This document shows, piece by piece, positions 58,101-64,000 of a DNA stretch of 64,000 bases. Location: contig NC_049991.1 in NCBI RefSeq assembly GCF_000003815.2, positions 3,530,518 to 3,594,517 of the forward strand, given 5' to 3'. Under the pieces are notes generated by a model, which saw only the letters and a list, made by a program, of their open reading frames with translations, had not been told where the DNA came from and did not search any database. Numbering within the stretch: position 1 is the stretch's first letter; each line of letters begins with the position of its first letter. The DNA comes from Branchiostoma floridae. Taxonomy: Eukaryota; Chordata; Leptocardii; Amphioxiformes; Branchiostomatidae. The position numbers were made by a program, and so were the translations under genes.

Positions 58101-61100
58101 GGATAACGATATTGATAGCTGTTACGGCTTTGCAGATTTTATGAGTGCACAAGCTATCCTGGTGTACGTGGTGAACGAGGCAATGTTTACCAACAATATG
58201 TTAGATCTTTTGGAGAATGAGGAGCTCTGGAAAGAGGTTGTGAAGTGCCACAGGCTTGGCAAAGCGAAGGCAGTCAGTAGGTTGAACCCAAACGGCAAGC
58301 CTTACAGTGATTATGATGTTGTATTTGGGCCATGGTGCAGAAATGTTGACAAGGTTATCAAGGGACACGAGCCACAACAAAACAGACACCAGCTCCAGTA
58401 TTTGGTCCAAAATGAGGAGTTGGCAGGCAGACTGCATCAGTCCCTGAAATGTGTTTTGTTTTTCCCTAAAAAGTAGTTTTAATAGGTCTGGAGAAGAACC
58501 CTTTTCAGAGACAGAGTGCAAAGGCATCAAACTTTTGCAACAGTAGGGGCTTGCTCCCCGGGAAAATTTGAAATCAATGACCCTCTAAAACGCCATTTCC
58601 TACATTTTGAGGGGCAAATTTTGCTGTCAGACGAGTAGATAAATCTGTATATATTTTGATACATTTGATAACTAAACAATTTTAAATGTCCTCATAATGA
58701 TACAATTTTTAAGACTTTATATCCGTACACAAAATAAAGCGCTTACCAACAAGCTTTCGATCAGTCCACTGATCCTTCTCAAGTTGTAATGACCCAAAAC
58801 CTAAGTCACACTTCCGGAACGGAATATCATTATGTTAACTACTGTCACAGATGAACTTACATTCAAGTTTAAATGTCCTCGTCATGTTGTCCATGTTACA
58901 ACTATGTTAGTACATAATTCATTAAGCAATTCAGGGCCAATTTCTAAGTCCTGCTAATCTGTACTTTTAATGGACCAAATAGACCTTTATGATTGTTGTT
59001 GTTGTTATTATCATTATTATAATTATTATTGTTGTTATTATTATTATTATTATTACTATTATTGTCATTGTTATTGTTATGATTATTATTATTATCATTA
59101 GAGACTGAATTAATGAACTCAAATCATGTCTCTTGCTATTATGTATTTCGTACCATGTTTTTTTATGTAAAATTGTAACATGCATTGGCATAATACCGGT
59201 AGTAAGACTTATACCGGTAGATTAAAAATAATGGAATTTAAAGAGATCTACACATGCAACAATAGTTATTTCTGAGGTATGCACACTTCAGACATCTAGG
59301 TGTCCAATACATCAATTACAAAGCACCGATAACAAAGCATTCGAAAACAACAAGGCCACACGTTTTCAGTTCTTTTTCGGGGCAGGCGAGCTCGTCGTGG
59401 GACGAACACATTGTCACGTTCAGCGCCGGATTTGTAGATAATAATCACACGTGCACACGGCACAAGACAAGCATGATTCAACAGCAATCTTGAATTTCTG
59501 TTGGTGACCTACAACTCGTGTAAAAGTGTGAAGAACCGTTGAATGATAGCCCGCACTACGGCTGAACGGGCGGAATTGAACGTACAGCGCCATTTTCCCG
59601 CCATTTTTATATCTACGCAAGTAATAAAGTTTTACGTCATATTAGCGGTTGTGACGGACCAAAATTAAATGAAAATTCTTGTCAGTATACGTCCGTTTTC
59701 TCATGACTTTTTGTGTGCCTATGCAGGTTTACATTTTATGCAATTACTAACAGGAAAGGAAGGAACAAAAGAGGATGTATAAAGATAAATAACGGCAACT
59801 AAAGGATTATTGTGCCGAGTTTCTTCCTACCGGTATTATTCCACCCCCTCCCGAGCACACGCCCGTTCTTGGTGCATTTCCGCGGTGTGTTACGATTGCG
59901 ATATTTCGTTTTCAGCGGGACAAGAGAAACAAAAAAAGATACACAACATTAGTGGCAAAGGTAAGCTTTAATATCGACAGTTAACTGAAGAAAAAAGATG
60001 CGCTGATCATATGCCAAATTCATGTCGCTTGAGAAACTGCAGTAAACCTACCGGTATTATGCCAATGCATGTTACATATAGACTTATAAGACTCATTAGG
60101 ACTTTTAATGACGTGAACTGTATCTCTGTTAAAGTTATATACTTTGTCTGACCCTTGCCTCTTCCCTCATAACCTCAATGAAAAGGGCGATTTGAGCTTT
60201 CATGAATGAACAAAGGACCAAACAAAAAACAATAATCACATTAGTTTAGTTCACTAATCCCAGCACAGCAGCATACTGGGCCTGATAGGGCATCACAATC
60301 CACATGTGAAAATTTCAAACCACAACTGCCGGGGAAATGACTATGTTTACTTTGCACTTGCACAAATCATCATCGGTTTACAAATTTACGGCATCCAAAG
60401 TGTGGGAAATATTTTTGTGTAGGCCTGGCTCTTCAAAACAGAGGTGGGATTTTTCCATGTTGACTTAAGTTGAAATCAACTGTAGCCAATAAGGTCTTGC
60501 ACTGGGCAGGGTGGGGGATGACATGCTGGGCGTTGGGTCATTAATCACAGCACTGACCAGCCCCTCTTGGATGCTCTGCATGGCAGGCGACACCAGACGG
60601 AAAGGGTAGCGATAACTCCTTCGGGCTTAAACTCCCCCAGAGCACTAATGTGAGATCTGCGGGCTGACCGCCTTGGGTCCCCAAACAAAACTCGCTAGCT
60701 ACCCGGTCCTGTCTGGCTCCCAGGGTAACCTTATACCTTCAAGATTAAGTAACAAAAGATTGTTGTTATGATATTTTTATAAAAGACAAGGTTATATATT
60801 TGTACAATAACTTTTATATATATCAAATGTATGTTGAAAGAAAATGAATGTATATTTGTATTGATGAATGATTATGTAATGTCATAATGATGTTGTTTTA
60901 ATAGCGCAAGTCAAGTACATGTAACCTTACAGTTACAGCACTCCATAAACTACAGGTATCCAACATGTGGCATATTTCAGGCAGGTAACACTTAGTCTAG
61001 TTTACCTTTATCCATAGGGTAACCTTTATTCGTTCTTTTTAAGAATGATGTATTCAACTGCAAAATTTTGAAAATATCACAATTTGAAACTACCATCCAT

Positions 61101-62231
61101 GGACTTGATAGTCCCTGGATGCCGTGTGTAGCAACACAACGGATATAGGTTAACCCATGGATAGAGGTGAACTAACGTTATATCATTCTATAGTTGTACA
61201 ACAACATGATCTATATAATGCTAGCTCACCTTTATCCGTGGGGTAACCTATATTCATTGTATTTGAAACCAGGGAATTTAGCTATAGGGATATAAACTCA
61301 CATGTGCAAATTAAGAGTACCTTATATATATTACAGAACTCATTTATGAGTGCCAAGACCACAGAACTCACATTTGCATTATGAGTGCCTTACTACAGAA
61401 CCACAATTATGTACATTATGAGTGCCAAGACTATAGAACTCACATGTGCATTATGAGTGCCTTACTACAGAACCATAATCATGTGAATTATGAGTGCCTT
61501 ACTACAGAACCACAATCATGTGAATTATGAGTGCTTTACGGTATGATTACATTGCTTGACGTTGTAACGTGCCAAAATATGACAAAGAAACCAATGCTGA
61601 ACTGTTGTCTGGTTTCATTATTTCAACAACTTGTCTTGAATGCAGGACAGCTCAGTCATTTCCATTTCCCAAACAAAGAACTACTTTGAGATACATCTGT
61701 CCACCGCTTGTTGAAAAATTTCAGGAATGCTGAAAAGGGCATATACATAACGTTAACTCTACGTGGGGGGTACAATTGTTGTCTGTACTCCACTGATGAA
61801 GGCAAATGTCACTGGTGAATTAAGTGGGTTACTAGTAAGTCTATGGGCCAAGGTCACAAACAAATGTCATACCTTGTATTCTGAACAGCAGAGGTGAGCA
61901 CAATGAAAGCATCCTGGTGTACTCCATCCAGAAAGAAGCGGTCAAGCAGTTCTCTTCCTCTCTCTTCTCCCAACCTTCCCAACCAATCAACCGACAGCTT
62001 ACTGATCAAAAACTCCAGGAAACTCACATAGTGATGCAGTGAAAACTCCTTCCTTGCTTCAGGAAGTTCCGAGTCCGGAAAGTCTTGGTTTTTGGAAGTT
62101 TTGTCATGAGGAAGAAGCACTGAGAGTCTTAGAAGACCTTGTGAGACTTCTGAGGGGTTCTTAGATGTAGAGAGAGTGTTCTGGACTTCCCAGACTAGCT
62201 GTCTAACCTGAAGTTTTGTGTCTCCAGACAT
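40145..62231 (-). CDS. TELO2: TELO2 (telomere maintenance 2) homologue, complete
   Basis: TEL2 subunit of the TTT complex (TELO2-TTI1-TTI2), which works with HSP90 and R2TP to stabilise PIKK kinases such as mTOR, ATM, ATR and DNA-PK. Coding exons: 62231-61873, 52081-51845, 51610-51525, 51154-51086, 49616-49469, 48579-48477, 48333-48266 (one end may be off by a base), 48036-47895, 47701-47643, 47360-47283, 47048-46837, 45086-44998, 44547-44456, 44249-44133, 43586-43515, 43059-42886, 42346-42255, 41880-41781, 41274-41210, 40530-40415, 40245-40145. Phases join throughout; about 859 residues, near the human length. Diagnostic stretches: SSAIKHTSYDQHAYLSKAIL, RRLGMIVAE, the acidic SDSELD-SDDDLEPYDM linker with serines where CK2 sites occur in mammals, YLTSEFYAPNYTIIQRLDML, HTVAGHFFFPLL, LLEFVWVLRFH. 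The final exon reads through a possible donor to TGA. Confidence 0.95.
43141..43466 (+). repeat. 28-bp minisatellite in TELO2 intron 15
   Basis: About twelve copies of a 28-bp unit (cagtcagcaccagggacagg plus gaaacaca), some shortened by 6-10 bp. Open frames through it in three phases are produced by the unit length and are not genes. Confidence 0.95.
43728..43945. mobile_element. 'ctagttcacc' MITE family copy
   Basis: Left end ttagttcacctttatcc and ggggtaacctatatccgttg; right end acggatataggttacc, then agtgaactagcgtta. It lies in intron 14 of TELO2. Confidence 0.8.
44666..44824. mobile_element. Pogo-like MITE, TA target duplication
   Basis: Ends cagtagaagccagttaattg and, reversed, cagtagaagtcacttaattg, flanked by TA (44664-44665 and 44825-44826). 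159 bp, no protein. It lies in intron 12 of TELO2. Confidence 0.8.
45218..46297. mobile_element. piggyBac-like deletion derivative, TTAA-flanked
   Basis: Ends ccctctcagcacg and its exact reverse complement, flanked by TTAA (45214-45217 and 46298-46301). Near the right part, about 45889-45935 on the + strand reads an acidic stretch (SSDNIDEEDEQCEDV) ending in a stop, similar in style to the acidic N-terminus of piggyBac transposases; no catalytic domain remains. 1080 bp, in intron 11 of TELO2. Confidence 0.83.
48823..49531 (-). repeat. 70-bp tandem array carrying TELO2 exon 5 end and its splice donor
   Basis: Ten units of 70 bp (one of 69). Each carries, on the minus strand, the last 50-odd bases of coding exon 5 (VQDRCVESLVV...LTQVS) plus the donor tg|gtgagtacac. 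Donor motifs sit at + coordinates 48832, 48902, 48972, 49042, 49111, 49181, 49251, 49321, 49391 and 49461 (start of gtactcacc). The first unit met by the transcript (49461-49531) is the true exon end; it joins in phase to exon 6. Reading past it meets TGA in the donor itself. Confidence 0.93.
49745..50715 (+). repeat. About 66-bp tandem repeat, split by a LINE insertion
   Basis: Units share cctatttctcccagttttgt, aaccggtatattaatattca and attgatatttgaaagttaca. About three units lie before 49939 and three to four after 50496. It lies in intron 4 of TELO2. Confidence 0.85.
49939..50496 (+). pseudogene. LINE 3' end insertion, 5'-truncated
   Basis: A + strand open stretch (about 50061-50336) has the Cys/His pattern found at the C-terminus of many non-LTR retrotransposons (CACGATSETVAHFLLHCPLH). 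A 3'UTR with gtgggtcagc and a tail aataaataaataaattaaaa plus poly-A follow. A 12-bp target duplication gaaagttacacc flanks it (49927-49938 and 50497-50508). Length and truncation fit target-primed reverse transcription. Confidence 0.85.
51709..51789. repeat. GTCT tetranucleotide microsatellite
   Basis: Imperfect gtctgtctgcctgtcc units over about 80 bp, in intron 2 of TELO2. Confidence 0.93.
52300..52727 (+). pseudogene. LINE ORF2 C-terminal fragment
   Basis: About 90 codons on the + strand (to the stop at 52617-52619) resemble the extreme C-terminus of a LINE polyprotein (CSATEMFVCNHSDTFNARWR, FVHRL, FFTNLWRRLY). The 3'UTR-like sequence ends gagcctgaaataaagaaata. It lies in the first coding intron of TELO2, antisense to it. 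Confidence 0.7.
52730..54225. other. Intronic stretch of TELO2, no feature recognised
   Basis: No domain-bearing ORF and no element ends that I can pair. The run of N at 53854-53953 interrupts it. Confidence 0.5.
53854..53953. other. Assembly gap (100 N)
   Basis: Run of 100 N within the first coding intron of TELO2. Confidence 0.99.
54230..54860 (+). repeat. Three tandem copies of a roughly 130-150-bp repeat, one split by a MITE
   Basis: Each copy starts tcacaggacc and ends tgccttgagttgaaaggtga with a following tgcat or tgcaa. The second copy is interrupted by the MITE at 54459-54695. Confidence 0.75.
54459..54695. mobile_element. 'ctagttcacc' MITE family copy, most complete
   Basis: Ends aacgctagttcacctttatc and, reversed, aacgctagttcacttttatt. 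Interior aaagtcgacagatggtgg resembles the other copies. It interrupts a tandem repeat, which gives independent evidence of insertion. Confidence 0.83.
55027..55936. mobile_element. 0.9-kb DNA element, left copy
   Basis: Reverse-complement match over its whole length to 59176-60068. Ends contain cataataccggta and taccggtattatg in inverted arrangement. Shared internal phrases include cggttcttcacacttttaca and, on both copies, an ATG-poor interior with no recognisable transposase. It is nested in a further inverted pair (about 54955-55022 and 56230-56296). Confidence 0.75.
56471..57117. mobile_element. Palindromic element with 10-bp target duplication (MULE-like)
   Basis: Arms of about 200 bp are inverted copies (left end ggtcagcctttttaccgga, right end its reverse complement) around a spacer of about 200 bp. 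The direct repeat gctgagatgg flanks it (56461-56470 and 57118-57127). Long inverted ends with a 9-11-bp duplication suggest a Mutator-like MITE. It lies immediately upstream of the ART-like ORF. Confidence 0.75.
57124..58476 (+). pseudogene. Possible ADP-ribosyltransferase-fold protein, ORF cut by a MITE
   Basis: Two same-frame ORFs, 57124-57585 and a continuation open from 57586 to 58476, are separated by one TAG inside a 178-bp MITE (57529-57706). A likely start is the ATG at 57181, just after a tttgcag acceptor-like site. The N-terminal part (to about residue 115) is helical-looking and unrecognised (LHNDLQVLGFNKDFVQEILD). The C-terminal half has LYHATSHQSVSDIL, then DDYGFYLDND, FADFMSAQ and ILVYVV. 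This order resembles the His and Tyr strands of PARP/DUF3990-type ADP-ribosyltransferases, but I cannot place the third catalytic residue with confidence. The gene is antisense to TELO2 in its first intron, and is probably inactive or dependent on splicing out the MITE. Confidence 0.55.
57529..57706. mobile_element. Pogo-like MITE inside the ART-like ORF
   Basis: Ends cagtcaaacctgtctatag and, reversed, cagtcaaacctgtattag, flanked by TA (57527-57528 and 57707-57708). Same family as 36898-37377. Insert plus duplication is 180 bp, a multiple of three; it brings one in-frame TAG (57583-57585). Confidence 0.85.
58995..59100. repeat. (ATT)n/(GTT)n microsatellite
   Basis: Imperfect trinucleotide run attatt/gttgtt over about 105 bp. 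Confidence 0.93.
59176..60068. mobile_element. 0.9-kb DNA element, right copy
   Basis: Perfect terminal inverted repeats of at least 20 bp: gtaacatgcattggcataat followed by accggta on the left, and its reverse complement on the right. It is the inverted match of 55027-55936. No transposase is visible, so it is a non-autonomous element of unassigned superfamily. Confidence 0.8.
60430..60740. other. GC-richer stretch, possibly a dispersed repeat
   Basis: Composition differs from its AT-rich surroundings (gcaggcgacaccagacgg, cggtcctgtctggctccc). No ORF or second copy is seen in this window. Confidence 0.3.
60991..61180. mobile_element. 'ctagttcacc' MITE family copy
   Basis: Left end ctagtttacctttatcc and agggtaacctttattcgtt; right end acggatataggttaaccc, then aggtgaactaacgtta. 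Shortened in the middle. Confidence 0.75.
61218..61295. mobile_element. 'ctagttcacc' MITE family, left-end fragment
   Basis: atgctagctcacctttatcc and ggggtaacctatattcattg, without a matching right end. It lies 38 bp after the previous copy. Confidence 0.65.
61295..61545 (+). repeat. About 38-bp tandem repeat with irregular units
   Basis: Repeats of attatgagtgcc(tt)actacag and aaccacaatcatgtg-type segments, about six units of variable length. Confidence 0.8.
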
Positions 62232-62790
62232 TTGGATGTTGTTCTTACTTTCTTAGTTGGTTAGGTTGCAGTCACATGCGACGGAACCTGAAATAGATGA
62301 TGTATTTAGTAGAATGATAGAAATCTGATTTTAAATGATATACAATAGATAGGGCTCAAAGTAATGGGTGCATGTGCACCAGGTTGTTAAGCAATTTAGA
62401 TGAATAAAGGCAGTGTTTTAGTTCGTAGCCATGAACAGGGTACATTGTCATCACTACTGTAGCTTGTATCATTATATCAGGGAGTTTATATGAAATATAA
62501 CGTGTTATCACCTCATAAAACCTCCTTGTAGCTATATGGTATAGCAGGGATCTGCCCCCCTCCCCACTCGACTGTCATCACCGCTCGCAAATCATCAAAC
62601 GTAACCGTGAATTCAAACAATAAAACAGCATAAAAGTGCTTCAGACAGACTTAACACTCTTTACTATGAATATAAACGTGTAATTACGTCTATAATCTAT
62701 GTTCAGTCCTGTTCTTACCATCCAATTTTGGCGCCTCTCTGGCAAAGCATCGGCTTGCAGTCCACTTCACTTCCGGGTTAGGCGAAACCA
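62232..62790 (-). promoter_or_regulatory. TELO2 5'UTR, first intron and ETS-type promoter
   Basis: On the minus strand a non-coding first exon probably ends at 62719 (ggatg|gtaagaac) and is joined to the acceptor at about 62288 (tatttcag|gttccg), 57 bp before the ATG. An ETS/GABP-type site ccggaagtg lies at 62776-62768, typical of TATA-less housekeeping promoters. Exact start site not determined. Confidence 0.6.
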
Positions 62791-62799
62791 TTACAAGCC

Positions 62800-63216
62800 A
62801 AGGGTAACCTCAGAATGATTTGCTCTCAATTCAATAATGTTACTGTACTCAAATTTTAAGAACAATACTACATAAAATACGTATCTGTTATAACTTATTT
62901 AATTGCAGGAATATATTTTGCTGTAATAGAATTTATAGATTTTAATTTCTTTAGTTATATACCTTTTTACTGTAATAGTGCCACCCAGTTTGATGACAAA
63001 CCTGATACACCAAATATTGTCTATGTCATTCAGTCATATCTGTTGTACCATGCAGCCAAAGCTTACAAATTTCAGGACGACAGTGAATACAGACATACTA
63101 AGAGGATTACCGGGAAGTAATGCATTGTGTAACTGTGACATGATGAAGAAAAGAAATCTCATGCCATAGATAAAATTTGCATACAGTTCTAGTCTAGTAT
63201 ATAACAGTTACAATAT
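62800..63216. other. Intergenic, no feature recognised
   Basis: AT-rich sequence with one short ORF (62978-63169) lacking any domain. Confidence 0.45.
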
Positions 63217-63471
63217 TCTAAGTGGTCAGGAAGGTTGCGTTGATCAAATGACTGAACACACAGAATATAGTATACCAAACAATAAGATTACGTTTATACT
63301 TTTTGCAAAATTTAATTTTGCCATCCGCAGCATATTTTTGCTTATTTTGAAGCTGCTTTCTACAAATTAGAGTATGGTTTAAATTTTTTTTAAAAACTTT
63401 TATTCATTTTGGAAACAGCCAAAAATTGATGCACACATGCATGTCATCCATATAATCAAATCAACATGGCC
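63217..63471. mobile_element. Harbinger-like MITE fragment
   Basis: Matches parts of the element at 3182-4032: ggtcaggaaggttg near the start, agtataccaaacaa, and the right end catgtcatccatataatcaa then atcaacatggcc. The left end is missing. Confidence 0.7.
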
Positions 63472-63474
63472 CAA

Positions 63475-64000
63475 CTTGGATACCCCAGTTCAAATACCAG
63501 GAAGGGCAATACCTTCATTTTGGTTGGAGTGGCATTCCTTTTTCGCACTGATCCAGTAAAGATATCAGGGTCCCTAGGATGACAGAGCCATATGTAAATA
63601 CATGTACTAGTAATGATATGCTTTGCTTTACTAACAGGATATGTTACAGTAAAATTGAACTAAGGACGGGTATATTTTTGTTGTAATTTCTCGCAGGCAA
63701 GCTTTCCTGACCTAGCAAGTTTTACCTAAGTTTTACCTGTCCTGGGTATATACTCAGTGTCTGTACCGTGGTAGCGTAGCTTAATCAACACTTTTCTTGC
63801 CATGAAATAAATGAATCTTGCAACAACAACCGTAATAGTAGAACTTTATTCATATCAAGTCTATACATACATGTTGTGATGATGTGTGATGGGGTCACAG
63901 GCATATACTGGCCCACAAATGACCTACATTGACCAAGGAATGTAGAGGGGGGAGTCACTCAGAGATAGCTAGGGACAGAGAGAGGTCCGGCCCTGTGTCA
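63475..64000. other. Unassigned window edge
   Basis: No coding exon recognised. A ctttattcat phrase at 63842-63851 would be AATAAA on the minus strand and could mark the 3' end of a neighbouring minus-strand gene or a retroelement, but nothing here proves it. Confidence 0.25.

Noticed and set aside
55027-60068. One giant 5-kb transposon with 0.9-kb terminal inverted repeats and the ART-like ORF as cargo
   Set aside because: The right 0.9-kb copy has its own complete inverted ends, so two separate insertions in opposite orientation explain it more simply.

Overview
This is eukaryotic, metazoan genomic DNA. Genes are split by many GT-AG introns, there are dense non-autonomous DNA transposons, LINE 3' fragments and tRNA-derived SINEs, and there are four runs of N (9995-10094, 16396-16622, 35663-36006, 53854-53953). 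Secreted EGF/C-type-lectin proteins, a CYP2-like P450, a TELO2 orthologue and this repeat landscape would suit an amphioxus (Branchiostoma) or a similar invertebrate deuterostome. That assignment is inference; no marker here proves it.

Layout. 1-8.2 kb: repeats only (a foldback element with minisatellite arms, an AT-rich dispersed repeat with a nested Harbinger-like MITE, a TTAA-flanked element). 8.3-27.6 kb, + strand: a tandem family of three secreted-protein genes. Gene A (8281-12739, 5' end not found) and gene B (13569-22751, complete, 11 exons, 519 codons) share one order: an unrecognised Cys-rich N-terminal domain, EGF repeats, a C-type-lectin-like domain on two exons, more EGF, then short Cys-rich tail exons. 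Every internal intron is phase 1, so exons can be lost, gained or fused without breaking the frame, and gene A shows such changes. Gene C (24253-27641) keeps the N-terminal domain but ends in a different Cys-containing terminal exon. 29.3-36.5 kb, + strand: a complete eight-exon microsomal CYP2-type cytochrome P450. 36.9-39.4 kb: two DNA elements, one a 1.5-kb TTAA-flanked foldback. 40.1-62.8 kb, - strand: the whole TELO2 gene (21 coding exons plus a 5'UTR exon, about 859 residues), a co-chaperone subunit for PIKK kinases.

TELO2 introns are full of insertions. The first coding intron (almost 10 kb) holds a + strand ORF with a possible ADP-ribosyltransferase fold, cut by a 178-bp MITE and surrounded by nested inverted elements. 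Coding exon 5 of TELO2 ends in a 70-bp tandem array that has copied the exon end and its 5' splice site ten times.

The best candidates for something undescribed are the TELO2 exon/splice-donor minisatellite, the MITE-split ART-like gene in its inverted nest, and the exon remodelling in the EGF/lectin tandem genes. Exon boundaries were read by eye from splice signals, phase continuity and paralogue comparison; a few could be off by a base.
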